Shown here piece after piece: positions 53,130 to 62,675 of a stretch of DNA of 64,000 bases. Every line of letters starts with the position of its first letter. Position 1 is the first letter of the stretch. This stretch comes from Paludibacter sp. (GTDB taxonomy: Bacteria > Bacteroidota > Bacteroidia > Bacteroidales > Paludibacteraceae): positions 1-64,000 of the forward strand of contig JAQVAV010000003.1 in the NCBI GenBank assembly GCA_028690665.1, written 5' to 3'. Position numbers and translations under genes: made by a program. The notes below the pieces were generated by a model. The model was not told where the DNA came from and did no database searches. It worked only from the letters and a program-made list of their open reading frames with translations.

Positions 53130-54998
53130 ATGAAACAATTTAAAATTATGCTGACAATAAGCTTATTATTCATAGCTCTGTCATCAATGCAAGCGCAAAA
53201 TCTTACTGTAAACGGAAAAGTAACAGACTCACAACAAAATCCAATTCAAGGAGCAGTTGTAACAGAAAAAGGGACTACCAACGGAACGGTAACAGGTTTG
53301 AACGGAGAATTCAGTCTTAAGACTTCAAAGGGTAAAACATTAGTCATAAAAATGATTGGTTATAAAACAGCTGAAATCGTTGTTAATAAAACATCTTTAC
53401 ATATTATTCTAAAAGAAGATCCGAATACATTAAACGAATTTGTAATTTGCAACGACAATGTGTCAACCGCCTTGCAGGGACAGGTATCAGGAATATCTAC
53501 AAAAAATAAAACAATAAGGATCCGGGGTGTCGGTTTTACAGGAAATACTCCCCGGATAAACCCGATATACGGTTATACAGAAGGCAACACCGAAGAATAT
53601 CAATCCTTTAAAGAAAACCTGTTTATTCCAGTTAGTTCCGAAGCGCTTTCTACATTTTCGCTGGATGTTGATGCAGCATCTTATAGCAATGTCCGTCGCA
53701 TGATTAATCAGGGACAATTGCCGGACAAAAATGCTGTACGTGTGGAAGAAATGATAAATTATTTCAACTACGACTATCCTCAACCCAAAGGAAAAGACCC
53801 GGTCAGCATCACTACCGAAACAGCCGATTGCCCGTGGAATCCCGAATACAAATTAGTCCGTATCGGTGTAAAAGCCCGCGAAATTTCTTCGGAAAATCTA
53901 CCGGCATCCAACTTTGTATTTCTGATTGATGTCTCCGGGTCCATGCAAAGTCCCAACAAATTAGAACTTATAAAATCGTCTCTCAAACTACTTATCAATA
54001 ATTTACGGAACAAAGACCGGGTAGCTATCGTCACCTATGCCGGAGCCGCCGGAGAAGCCCTGCCATCGACTTCGGGAAGCGACAAACAAAAAATCAAAGA
54101 CGCGCTTGAACAACTTACCGCAGGCGGTTCGACAGCCGGTGGAGCAGGAATAGAGTTAGCCTACAAAATAGCGGAAAAGAATTTTATCAAGAGCGGAAAC
54201 AATCGTATCATCCTCTGTACCGACGGTGACTTTAATGTAGGGATTTCGTCCAACGAAGAACTTGAAAATATGATTGAAACCAAGCGTAAAACAGGCATAT
54301 ATCTTACTGTTCTCGGTTACGGCATGGGTAACTACAAGGATAGCAAATTACAAACTTTGGCCGAAAAAGGAAACGGGAATCATGCTTATATCGACAATAT
54401 TCAGGAAGCAAACAAAGTGTTGGTCAGTGAATTTGGCAGTACCATGTACACTGTAGCCAAAGACGTAAAAATTCAGGTAGAATTCAATCCAGCTCAAGTA
54501 AGCGCCTACCGTCTGGTAGGTTACGAAAGTCGTCTGCTCAACAAAGAAGATTTCAACGATGACACCAAAGATGCCGGTGAACTTGGTGCCGGGCATACAG
54601 TAACAGCACTTTACGAAGTTATTCCTGCCGGGGTAAAAAATAAATATGGCGGCGTAGATGATCTCAAATATCAGGAAACGAAACAAAAATCGACTAAAGG
54701 AGCATTCTCCGACGAATTAATGACCGTAAAACTGCGTTATAAACTTCCGGACAGCGATACTAGTTCCAAAATGGAAATTCCGGTGTTAGTCAATAGCAAT
54801 CAAAAAATGTCAGAAGATTTCAGCTTTGCAGCCGCAGTTGCCATGTTTGGACAGTTGCTTCGCGATTCTGATTTCAAAGGTGAAGGCACCTACCGGAAAG
54901 TTATTGAACTTGCCCGACAGGGATTGGATAAAGACGAAAACGGTTATCGTAGGGAGTTTATCCGGTTGGTGGAATCCGTGGAAGGAATGGCAAAATAA
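53130..54998 (+). CDS. VWA-domain surface protein with CarboxypepD_reg (YfbK-like)
   Basis: A 622-aa exported protein. A signal peptide (IMLTISLLFIALSSMQAQ) is followed by a carboxypeptidase-regulatory-like domain (about 25-105; TVNGKVTDSQQNPIQGAVVT) and a short segment resembling a TonB-plug piece (ALQGQVSG, then TIRIRGVG). A von Willebrand A domain at about 265-440 has the MIDAS FLIDVSGSMQSPNK, and the C-terminal region is of the YfbK type. It may bind a metal-dependent ligand at the cell surface. It is divergent from the ECF sigma/anti-sigma pair, and the anti-sigma protein contains the same CarboxypepD_reg and IRIRG elements, supporting a joint system. Confidence 0.88.
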   Translation: MKQFKIMLTISLLFIALSSMQAQNLTVNGKVTDSQQNPIQGAVVTEKGTTNGTVTGLNGEFSLKTSKGKTLVIKMIGYKTAEIVVNKTSLHIILKEDPNTLNEFVICNDNVSTALQGQVSGISTKNKTIRIRGVGFTGNTPRINPIYGYTEGNTEEYQSFKENLFIPVSSEALSTFSLDVDAASYSNVRRMINQGQLPDKNAVRVEEMINYFNYDYPQPKGKDPVSITTETADCPWNPEYKLVRIGVKAREISSENLPASNFVFLIDVSGSMQSPNKLELIKSSLKLLINNLRNKDRVAIVTYAGAAGEALPSTSGSDKQKIKDALEQLTAGGSTAGGAGIELAYKIAEKNFIKSGNNRIILCTDGDFNVGISSNEELENMIETKRKTGIYLTVLGYGMGNYKDSKLQTLAEKGNGNHAYIDNIQEANKVLVSEFGSTMYTVAKDVKIQVEFNPAQVSAYRLVGYESRLLNKEDFNDDTKDAGELGAGHTVTALYEVIPAGVKNKYGGVDDLKYQETKQKSTKGAFSDELMTVKLRYKLPDSDTSSKMEIPVLVNSNQKMSEDFSFAAAVAMFGQLLRDSDFKGEGTYRKVIELARQGLDKDENGYRREFIRLVESVEGMAK

Positions 54999-55017
54999 AA
55001 AATTCTATAAAAATTAT

Positions 55018-55052
55018 CCAACAGGATTCAGAAATCAAATCTGAATCCTGTT
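55018..55052 (+). terminator. Terminator of the VWA gene
   Basis: AACAGGATTCAGA and TCTGAATCCTGTT make a 13-base perfect stem with a seven-base loop, followed by ATTTTAT. Confidence 0.85.
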
Positions 55053-55090
55053 ATTTTATATTCACCAAGGTTGTGTATAATTTTAAATAG

Positions 55091-55909
55091 CTATTGCTTT
55101 GGCCTGACTTTATCTATGCCTTCAACCGGCGTAGTATATTTGATTCTGACCTGTTCCGGATTTAAAAGATTCTTTTTTAATGGCTTGATGTTTAGTTCTT
55201 CAATCCCTTCTACAGCCAGCTTGGCCATTTCCATGGCACCGGCATCCTGAAAATGAGTATCATCCTGTCTTCCGGCAGGTAATGACTTCCATTTACCGGG
55301 TTCGACATTCATATATAAATGTTTGGATCCTTCAATACCATATTTTTTAAGAACTTCCGTACTTTTAGCCTTCATATCTATCAATGGAACGTTCATGTCT
55401 TTAGCAACTTTTTTCATTATTTCCGGATAAACTGGATGCGTATCGACAGGATTTCCTACGGAGTCGAATTTACGGCGGGCTACAGATGTGCACAATATCG
55501 GATGAGCTCCCTTATCTAAAACATCTCTGACCATCCTGCGTAAATTAGCTTCATATTGATCCTGTGGTGTATATGATTTTTTTGTTTCCACTTCATCATT
55601 GTGGCCAAACTGAATAAAAACATAGTCTCCTTTTCCCATCCGGCCAAGTGCAAAATTCCAACGGCCTTCTGCTATAAACGTTTTTGTACTTCTACCGTTC
55701 CTTGCATGATTTTCAACAACTACATTATCGTTAAAAAACGAAGGAAAAACCATCCCCCAGCCTCTTTCAGGATTTCCGGCAATATCCGGTTTATCAGCCA
55801 TGGTTGAATCGCCAATCATAAAAACCTTTACTGGTCTGTTTTTCATCGAGCATAAAGCCGCAAATGCTAAAAATGGCATCATAAAAAATATAATCTTTTT
55901 CATTTCCAA
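55091..55909 (-). CDS. Rhamnogalacturonan acetylesterase (SGNH, CE12-like)
   Basis: A 272-aa secreted esterase with signal peptide (KIIFFMMPFLAFAALC). SGNH blocks are MIGDSTMADKP (nucleophile Ser), NHARNGRSTKTF, FIQFGHNDEVE (block III GxND) and DDTHFQDAGA (Asp-His). It removes acetyl groups from rhamnogalacturonan I so that lyases and hydrolases can act. It is last of three minus-strand pectin genes (GH105, CE8, CE12), spaced about 22 bp apart, clearly one operon. Confidence 0.93.
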   Translation of the reverse strand: MEMKKIIFFMMPFLAFAALCSMKNRPVKVFMIGDSTMADKPDIAGNPERGWGMVFPSFFNDNVVVENHARNGRSTKTFIAEGRWNFALGRMGKGDYVFIQFGHNDEVETKKSYTPQDQYEANLRRMVRDVLDKGAHPILCTSVARRKFDSVGNPVDTHPVYPEIMKKVAKDMNVPLIDMKAKSTEVLKKYGIEGSKHLYMNVEPGKWKSLPAGRQDDTHFQDAGAMEMAKLAVEGIEELNIKPLKKNLLNPEQVRIKYTTPVEGIDKVRPKQ

Positions 55910-55931
55910 TATCTATCTAAGCTAATTAATC

Positions 55932-56954
55932 TTATTTCAGTACACTGTTTTGAGGATTCCAATTATCATTCCCTTTCAAAACATTTTCGACAGTCCACTC
56001 AGCAGCCTGCTTTTTATTAAGTAAATACGACCATTTTACCCGCTTGCTAACATCCGCTCCCGGGCCAGCATTTCTATATTCTGCATAAAATGTTGTTTTC
56101 TCAGCCTGAGGCTTTTTCCAGTTGTGCCATCCTTCCGGACGAATATGAGCACCCATTTCGCATTCTCGAAATACTACTTTTGCATAATCTCTCCAGGGCC
56201 GGCCTAAATAGACTTTATGCACATCTGACTCTGCAGTAAGCCTGCATTTATAAAATAAATATCCGAATTTTGTCGACTCATGCGTTGCGGCAGCCGTTAT
56301 GTACGACTCCCGTAAACTATGGATTTCACAATCATCAAAAACAGCAGTCGCCTTTCCAAAAATAAAATCGGTAGATCCTTCTATATAGCAATTTTTATAA
56401 TACTGGCGACTATTTTCTGCATAAGTATAAAGAGTATCCTGAAAACCTAAGAAACGACAATTATTGAAGACGCAACGGTCAGCTCCGACTAATACTGCTA
56501 CTGCTTGTCCTATCGGGCCTGCGGTATTTTGGAAAGTTATATTTTCCGCACAAAAATCATGTCCAAAAACAAAACATGTAGAAGATCCCGAAGTCCCAGT
56601 ATTTTCGCCTAAATTAGTTTGCTTTTGAGCCCAGTCTCCATTGGTAATGACTGTTTTCCGAACATTTTCTCCTCTAAATGTGACCAGTTCTTTCGAGGCA
56701 GGTAAAGTTAGCTTTTCTTTATAAATTCCGTTTTTTATATAAATAATTGTTCGTACTTTTCTGTAATCAGGAATAGCATTAACAGCAGCCTGTATGGAAG
56801 CGAAGTCTCCGGCCCCGTCCTGAGAAACAATATAAGTTACGACTGTATCGGGATTTTCTATCTGTTGATTATTAGAATATACATTTACGCAACTAAACAA
56901 CAATATCGCTAATACTAAAACAGTTGTGGAAACATTTATTTTCAAAAAACACAT
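55932..56954 (-). CDS. Pectin methylesterase (CE8)
   Basis: A 340-aa exported right-handed beta-helix. The signal region is LVLAILLFSCVNVYS, with a cysteine that may make it a lipoprotein. Conserved elements: YIVSQDGAGDFASIQAAVNA, IYIKNGIYKEKL, GFQDTLYTYAENSRQYYKNC, GSTDFIFGKATAVFDDC (catalytic Asp) and YLGRPWRDYAKVVF (Arg/Trp of the active site). It de-esterifies homogalacturonan. It is the middle gene of the pectin operon. Confidence 0.94.
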   Translation of the reverse strand: MCFLKINVSTTVLVLAILLFSCVNVYSNNQQIENPDTVVTYIVSQDGAGDFASIQAAVNAIPDYRKVRTIIYIKNGIYKEKLTLPASKELVTFRGENVRKTVITNGDWAQKQTNLGENTGTSGSSTCFVFGHDFCAENITFQNTAGPIGQAVAVLVGADRCVFNNCRFLGFQDTLYTYAENSRQYYKNCYIEGSTDFIFGKATAVFDDCEIHSLRESYITAAATHESTKFGYLFYKCRLTAESDVHKVYLGRPWRDYAKVVFRECEMGAHIRPEGWHNWKKPQAEKTTFYAEYRNAGPGADVSKRVKWSYLLNKKQAAEWTVENVLKGNDNWNPQNSVLK

Positions 56955-56975
56955 AATGAATAAAGTTTCTATGAT

Positions 56976-58154
56976 TTATTTTTTAGACAATTCAAGAGCA
57001 GCCAAAATGAACGGTCCGACAACTTTAGGATCATCACTGCGAACGGGCTCGCTTATATAATACTGATAGGATCCATCTCGATATGGATTTCCTCCCAAAC
57101 CGGCAACCGAACAAGCTTTTGTTATCGAAACCGTACTATCTGCATTTTGTATTGTACTGAATTTTACAAGTCCCTGAAATGCTTTTTCTGCTTTTTTCAT
57201 AAATTTCTCAGGCAAATAGCCCTTATGAACTCCCTTGGCCATCGCATACGAAAACATAGCCGTACCGGAAGACTCAAGATAATTTCCGGTCTTTTTAGGC
57301 ATATTAGTCACCTGATACCACATACCTGTTTTTTTATCCTGATATTTAAGGAGAACTGTACACTCCCGGTTTAGTATTTTAATCAAAAAAGCTCTGTCCT
57401 GATGATTCACTGGAAGGTAATCCAGAACATCTACTATTGCCATAACATACCAACCAATACTGCGACTCCAAAAATTGGGAGACTGGCCTGTCATCGGATT
57501 AGCCCATTTTTGAGTATGGCTTTCGTCCCAGCCATGATAGTTCAACCCAGTTTTAGGATCTTTTGTATATTTATCGCAAACATAAAACTGATTGGTTACA
57601 TCATTAAAAATCTGGGGCTGATCAAAAATGGCTCCATACCTTGTATAAAAAGGAGTTCCCATATACAACCCATCCAACCAGACCTGATGCTCATACCTTT
57701 TTTTATGCCAGAACGCCCCTTCTTTCACACGTGGATGCGTATAAAGTTGCTCACGAAGAGTCTGAATTGCTTTTAAATACTTTTTATCCTTTGTTGCAGT
57801 ATATAAATCAAAAAGAAAATTACCCCCGTTCAACTTATCAATATTATAATCGGACATTTTATAGGTAAGTATCTCACCATCATCGTTGATAAAATAATCC
57901 GCAAAAGTTTTTACATAATCGAAATATTTTTTATCGCCAGTGGTAAGATACATTTGCATCATTGCTTTGGCAATAAGACCCTGAGTATAATCCCATTTTG
58001 GAGTTGATAAAAAATCAACGGTCCAAAGCTCAGGATTGTGTTTCATTTCTGAATCAGCCACTTTTACCGACCATTCGGCATAATTAAACGGCTCTTTTGC
58101 ACTAAGATTAAACACAAACACATATAATAAAACTACAAAAAAAAGTTTCTTCAT
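56976..58154 (-). CDS. GH105 unsaturated uronyl hydrolase
   Basis: A 392-aa secreted alpha/alpha-barrel enzyme with signal peptide (KLFFVVLLYVFVFNLSA). The family motif HQVWLDGLYMGTPFYTRYG carries the catalytic aspartate, and GWDESHTQKWANPMTG and WSRSIGWYVMAIVDVLDY line the active site. GH105 enzymes hydrate the unsaturated galacturonyl end left by pectate or rhamnogalacturonan lyases. It is first in the pectin operon. The second 185-bp element ends 14 bp before its start codon. Confidence 0.94.
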   Translation of the reverse strand: MKKLFFVVLLYVFVFNLSAKEPFNYAEWSVKVADSEMKHNPELWTVDFLSTPKWDYTQGLIAKAMMQMYLTTGDKKYFDYVKTFADYFINDDGEILTYKMSDYNIDKLNGGNFLFDLYTATKDKKYLKAIQTLREQLYTHPRVKEGAFWHKKRYEHQVWLDGLYMGTPFYTRYGAIFDQPQIFNDVTNQFYVCDKYTKDPKTGLNYHGWDESHTQKWANPMTGQSPNFWSRSIGWYVMAIVDVLDYLPVNHQDRAFLIKILNRECTVLLKYQDKKTGMWYQVTNMPKKTGNYLESSGTAMFSYAMAKGVHKGYLPEKFMKKAEKAFQGLVKFSTIQNADSTVSITKACSVAGLGGNPYRDGSYQYYISEPVRSDDPKVVGPFILAALELSKK

Positions 58155-58168
58155 GATAAAATATTATT

Positions 58169-58353
58169 TGAACTTATCTTGACTTTTAAATCAAGGCAGA
58201 ATTAACGAGTATTATATTCCCTTTTCAGACAGAAAATACAGATTTTATTCTCTACAGATTTCTGTAATCCTGATTCTATCGAGGAATCTTTTGTCTTATT
58301 TTTCTAATCTTTATTGAAACAAAGAATTACTACGAAAAGTCAAGACGAGTTCA
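58169..58353 (-). repeat. 185-bp element, copy 2, upstream of GH105 gene
   Basis: Read on the minus strand it matches 4254-4438 at 183 of 185 positions; the two differences lie in the central part (ATCAGGATTA for ATCAGAATTA, and GTAGAGAATA for GTAGAAAATA). It fills nearly the whole region upstream of the pectin operon, 14 bp from the ATG, so it probably includes or supplies the promoter. I see no canonical TAnnTTTG inside it. The interval 58354-58640 beyond it holds nothing else recognisable. Confidence 0.85.
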
Positions 58354-58646
58354 TTTTATAAATCATTATACTGCTACAAATTTCGCTTATTTTATTCGAT
58401 TTCTTTGTGTACATTTTGTTTAAAAGAGTAAATTATTTGATAATTTCAGTACTAAAAACAGAATCATAAAGCCGTTTATCATACATTCATATAATCGTAA
58501 CATTTTGTCATAAAAATGCACCAAACAACTACACATATCAGACAATAATGAGCAAAATGTTATTTTTCAAAATAAATAAATAGAACTTTTCTTTAGTTTC
58601 AAAGAAATTGAAGTATAGAAATGAAGCATAAAAATTAAAAAAACAC

Positions 58647-58654
58647 TACTTTTG
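58647..58654 (+). promoter_or_regulatory. -7 box of the GlsB-like gene
   Basis: TACTTTTG lies 34 bp before the ATG at 58689. Confidence 0.5.
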
Positions 58655-58688
58655 TTGATAGAAAATTAGTATGAATATCCATTAATAA

Positions 58689-59744
58689 ATGAAGCCAATA
58701 ATTTCACCAATTGATAGGGATTTGCTAAAAACAGAATTATCTGAGGATAAATTCTTGCGCCCAACCAATAAAGCACACAATAAAATTTACATTATAGATG
58801 CCCATAACGCACCTAATGTAATGCTCGAGATAGGTCGACTCAGAGAACTGTCGTTCCGAACAGGAGGTGGAGGTACTGGAGAAGAAATTGATACGGATAA
58901 GTATGATTATATGGATAAACCCTACAAACAACTTATTGTATGGGATCCTGAAGCTGAAGAAATTATCGGTGGTTACAGATATTTGCCCGGAGCCGATGTA
59001 GAAATTGATGAAAATGGTCAACCTCAATTTGTAATGGGGCATCTATTTAGTTTTAGTGATAAATTTGTCAAAGATTATCTTCCTTATACAATTGAGTTAG
59101 GGCGAGCCTTTGTACAACCCGATTACCAAACTTCTAAAATGGGAACGAAAAGTCTGTTTGCACTTGACAATTTGTGGGATGGACTTGGTGCATTAATACA
59201 CTCTATTAAAAATGCCAGGTATTTTATCGGAAAAGTTACCATGTATGAAAGCTATCCAACTGTTGCCCGTGAATTGATTTATGAGTATATGTTCAGATAC
59301 TTTCCTGATCCGGCTGGACTAATTAAGCCGAAAAAAGTTGTTGAAGTAAGTGATACCACCCGGAATTTAGCTGCTGAAATTTTCGAAGGGAATAATTCTT
59401 CAGGCGATTACAAAGCTCTACAAAAAACCATAAGACATTATGGAGCTACAATTCCTCCTCTTTTTAATGCTTATATAGGACTTACCGAGACAATGAAAAT
59501 GTTTGGCAGTATTCAGGATCCTGATTTTGGTTCGGTCTACGAAACAGGCATTATGGTCACAATGGCCGACTTACTCGAAACCAAGCGAAAAAGGTACATA
59601 GAACCCTATATCGAATATCTGAAAATTGTCTTGGAAGAACGCAAAGCAGCTCTGAAAAAAGCACGTGCAGCTAAACGAAAAGAAAGAGCAGCAAAAAAAG
59701 AGCTGAAAGCAAAAGAAAAAGAAAAACAAAAGAGTAAAAAATAG
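58689..59744 (+). CDS. GlsB-like lipid N-acyltransferase (OlsB/hemolysin-related GNAT)
   Basis: A 351-aa cytosolic protein with an acetyltransferase-like core (NVMLEIGRLRELSFRTGGGG; IVWDPEAEEIIGGYRYLPGA; TIELGRAFVQPDYQ). This matches the OlsB/hemolysin-type group that includes Bacteroides GlsB, the enzyme that transfers a hydroxy-fatty acid to glycine for glycine lipids. The last 40 residues are an alternating lysine/alanine/glutamate helix (KKARAAKRKERAAKKELKAK) that may bind the membrane surface. The O-acyltransferase partner GlsA is not in the window. It is unrelated to the flanking pectin genes and has its own promoter. Confidence 0.75.
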   Translation: MKPIISPIDRDLLKTELSEDKFLRPTNKAHNKIYIIDAHNAPNVMLEIGRLRELSFRTGGGGTGEEIDTDKYDYMDKPYKQLIVWDPEAEEIIGGYRYLPGADVEIDENGQPQFVMGHLFSFSDKFVKDYLPYTIELGRAFVQPDYQTSKMGTKSLFALDNLWDGLGALIHSIKNARYFIGKVTMYESYPTVARELIYEYMFRYFPDPAGLIKPKKVVEVSDTTRNLAAEIFEGNNSSGDYKALQKTIRHYGATIPPLFNAYIGLTETMKMFGSIQDPDFGSVYETGIMVTMADLLETKRKRYIEPYIEYLKIVLEERKAALKKARAAKRKERAAKKELKAKEKEKQKSKK

Positions 59745-59749
59745 TAACT

Positions 59750-59919
59750 AAAAGAGGGTGTCCAAAAAGAGAATCTTGAACGCAAATTCCGCAAATTTTC
59801 ACAAATAAAACAGATTAATAAATTTAATATATTATTGAAATAGAAATAATTATGATTTGTAAAAATTTGCGTTTATTTGCGAAATTTGTGTTCTCCTTTC
59901 TTTTGAGACACCCTCTTTT
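59750..59919. repeat. 170-bp inverted-repeat element / terminator
   Basis: AAAAGAGGGTGTC (59750-59762) and GACACCCTCTTTT (59907-59919) are perfect complements. Inside, further segments also pair imperfectly: AACGCAAATTCCGCAAAT-like on the left, and its complement with GTTTATTTGCGAAATTTGTG on the right. The whole can fold into a long interrupted hairpin ending in T residues. It begins 5 bp after the GlsB-like stop and may terminate it, but the length suggests a dispersed palindromic repeat. The remainder to 60113 has no gene. Confidence 0.6.
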
Positions 59920-60113
59920 TATATGACAATACTAAAGCAATTAGTCTGAACATCAAAAAAGCAATAATTTTATCATGAAGTTGAAGTAAACATTAGTGTT
60001 TATAATTCTGAGTTCAATTTACTTTTTTGTAGGCCTGCTTCTGGATTAAATAACGAATGTTCCCAAAAAACATCTCTATTGATTTGGAAAACAAATTGTA
60101 AATTTATCAAAAC

Positions 60114-62675
60114 TTATAATGGAATTAAAGTATAATTTTTCCCTTTTTGTGTCTCAAAATCAATAATAAATTCTTTTTGGGGAGACAAATCCGGTAAAGG
60201 CTGCTTATTATGTTGTACAACCGAAGCTTTGGAACTCAGCTGATAAAAAGAATTTTTATTGGGTCCTTGACTTCGTATGGAACTCACTTCTACAACTTTC
60301 ATCGGTACGAATGTTTTGATACGGCAATAGTCACCAAATTCAGAAAAAACAATTGCCTTCGATAATACTCCATTTTTCCATTTTATATTTATCCTGAATC
60401 CACCCCGGGCTTTAATTCCTGTTATTTCTCCATTTTTCCAGGCATCGGGTAAAGCCGGCAATAAACTTATTAACCCATCGTGGCTCTGCAAAAGCATTTC
60501 GGTCATGCCCGCAGTTGCTCCAAAGTTACCATCAATCTGAAATGGAGGGTATGCACTAAGTAGATTTGGGTAAGTACCGCTTCCTTTTATCGAATCATTT
60601 CTAGGAGTAATATATCTTAATTCTTCTTTTAAATTGACGAGAGCATGGTTTCCATCTTCGAGCCTTGCCCAACAACAAACCTTCCAAGCTTCGGACCAAC
60701 CCGGGCCTACATCACCACGATGTAAAAGTACTTGCTTTGCAGCTGCCGCAAGCTCAGGGGTTCGGTGCAAACTAATCTGAGTGCCCGGATAAAGACCAAA
60801 AAGTTGTGAGATATGCCGATGTTTATCTTCGGGGTTATCCCAATCGAGAAACCATTCTTGGAGTTGACCGTATCGTCCTATTTGGTACGGATAAAGTCGC
60901 TTCAATGCAGATTGGAGTTTGAGCCTAAATTCCGGTTCCATATCTAAAATTTCGAGCGTACGGATAGTGTTTGAGAACAAGTCACGTGTTATAGCCATAT
61001 CCATAGTAGAGGCCATACTTATTTCCAATTTTTCACCATTCAATAAAAAAATATTTTCAGGAGAAGTAGACGGATTTGTGACTAAATAACCGTTCTTGTC
61101 TTCAACCAGCCATCCTAAAAGAAATTGTGCTGCACCTTTCATCAATGGCAGAGCTTTCTCACGTAAAAACTGTAAATCTCCGGTATACTCATAATGTCTG
61201 TATAAATCCTGACATAACCATGCCCCCGCCATAACCCAACATGACCATCTCACACTACTTTTTGAGTCCCAGTTTTCTCCCCCTGCCGGACTTGTTTTAG
61301 CCCAAATATCAGAATTATGATGTGCACACCAACCCTCAAGGTTATAATTTATTTTGGCTGTTTTAGCTCCATTTTGTGCTAAATCATCTAAAAACGATAA
61401 AAGAGGCGCATGACATTCAGACAGATTGGTATTTTCAGCCAACCAATAATTCATTTCAGTATTAATGTTTGTGGTATAGTTACATCCCCATGCCGGAATT
61501 AGCTCATTGTTCCATAACCCTTGTAGGTTTGCAGGCATTTTTTGATTACGCGAACTCGAAATAAGTAAATAACGACCAAATTGATAATACAATGCTTGAA
61601 GCTGATTATCTGTTTTTCCTTCACTTAATCGCATTAAACGTTTTTCTATTGGGAGATGCACAACATCCTTATCAATATCTAAATTAAAAGAAACCCTATT
61701 AAACAGTTTTTGATAATCGGTTAAATGAGCAATTTTTAACTCTTCGAATGTCTTTTTATAGGCATTTTCAATGTTTATTGAAGCTTCAACATGAGGATCC
61801 TTGCCCTGAGCACTCGGTGACTTATCAAATCCATTGTAACTTGTAGCATCCGAGATATAAAGAGTTACTCTGTCGGCATTAGCTACGATAATTTTATTGT
61901 CGGTTGTCGTTACCGTTCCTCCGACTGTTTTTATCTTTAAATGAATTTCAAAGTTAGTTCCTTCCCCATCAATATCATCATAACCAATCTGAACTGGTTC
62001 GTAGGTTCGAGCAGCAACATGATTTGGAGCTTTTCCACGCAGAATAATATAATTATTTGATTGTGGAATGATTTGATATCTTAATTTACTTGACAGCCAA
62101 GCTTCAAATGAAATCGATTTTTTCTTATTTCCGAAAAGTTGAATAACCATTATCTTATCAGGAAAACTAATAAAAGACTCTCTTTTAAATTTCCCTTCAT
62201 TTGTTTCATATCTAACATTTGCTATGGAATTTTGAATATTCAAATCCCGATAGTAATTTTCTACCAGACTGTCTTTTATATTCATTTTTATAAATAAATC
62301 TCCCATTGGAAGGTAACGTGCTGAATAGGGTCCGTGAATTTGTCTCCAGATTTTACCAGCCTTTTCATAATCGCCTTCATTAACAGCTTCTCGTGTTTGT
62401 TTCAAGATTTCAGGACCTCTAACATTGTTGCCTGCATTGGGAGCTCCAGACCATAAAGTAAGATCATTCAACTGATATCTTTCAGTATAAATTCCACCAA
62501 AAACCATAGCTCCGATTTTGCCATTTCCCAAAGGCAAAGCTTCTTCCCAAATTGTTGCAGGTTGGTCATACCAAAGTTTTAGATTTTTATCTTCTGCTTT
62601 TATAGATGAAGTTCGTACACCTAGGAGAATTAATAAAATTGAAAATAGGAATGTAATAATTAATGTTTTTCTCAT
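60114..62675 (-). CDS. GH95 alpha-L-fucosidase / alpha-L-galactosidase
   Basis: An 853-aa secreted glycosidase with signal peptide (TLIITFLFSILLILLGV). The N-terminal beta-domain has LWYDQPATIWEEALPLGNGK and the (alpha/alpha)6 barrel has NINTEMNYWLAENTNLSECH, whose asparagines activate water, followed by QIDGNFGATAGMTEMLLQSH. GH95 enzymes remove terminal alpha-1,2-linked L-fucose or L-galactose from xyloglucan, rhamnogalacturonan or host glycans. Next to pectin esterases and GH105, a plant-pectin side chain is the likelier target. There is a 356-bp gap to the GH2 gene upstream, so cotranscription is uncertain. Confidence 0.93.
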   Translation of the reverse strand: MRKTLIITFLFSILLILLGVRTSSIKAEDKNLKLWYDQPATIWEEALPLGNGKIGAMVFGGIYTERYQLNDLTLWSGAPNAGNNVRGPEILKQTREAVNEGDYEKAGKIWRQIHGPYSARYLPMGDLFIKMNIKDSLVENYYRDLNIQNSIANVRYETNEGKFKRESFISFPDKIMVIQLFGNKKKSISFEAWLSSKLRYQIIPQSNNYIILRGKAPNHVAARTYEPVQIGYDDIDGEGTNFEIHLKIKTVGGTVTTTDNKIIVANADRVTLYISDATSYNGFDKSPSAQGKDPHVEASINIENAYKKTFEELKIAHLTDYQKLFNRVSFNLDIDKDVVHLPIEKRLMRLSEGKTDNQLQALYYQFGRYLLISSSRNQKMPANLQGLWNNELIPAWGCNYTTNINTEMNYWLAENTNLSECHAPLLSFLDDLAQNGAKTAKINYNLEGWCAHHNSDIWAKTSPAGGENWDSKSSVRWSCWVMAGAWLCQDLYRHYEYTGDLQFLREKALPLMKGAAQFLLGWLVEDKNGYLVTNPSTSPENIFLLNGEKLEISMASTMDMAITRDLFSNTIRTLEILDMEPEFRLKLQSALKRLYPYQIGRYGQLQEWFLDWDNPEDKHRHISQLFGLYPGTQISLHRTPELAAAAKQVLLHRGDVGPGWSEAWKVCCWARLEDGNHALVNLKEELRYITPRNDSIKGSGTYPNLLSAYPPFQIDGNFGATAGMTEMLLQSHDGLISLLPALPDAWKNGEITGIKARGGFRINIKWKNGVLSKAIVFSEFGDYCRIKTFVPMKVVEVSSIRSQGPNKNSFYQLSSKASVVQHNKQPLPDLSPQKEFIIDFETQKGKNYTLIPL

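Noticed and set aside
58169-58353. The 185-bp element as a small coding gene or tRNA-like RNA
   Set aside because: No frame longer than a few codons, and no cloverleaf; only terminal inverted repeats and short internal dyads.
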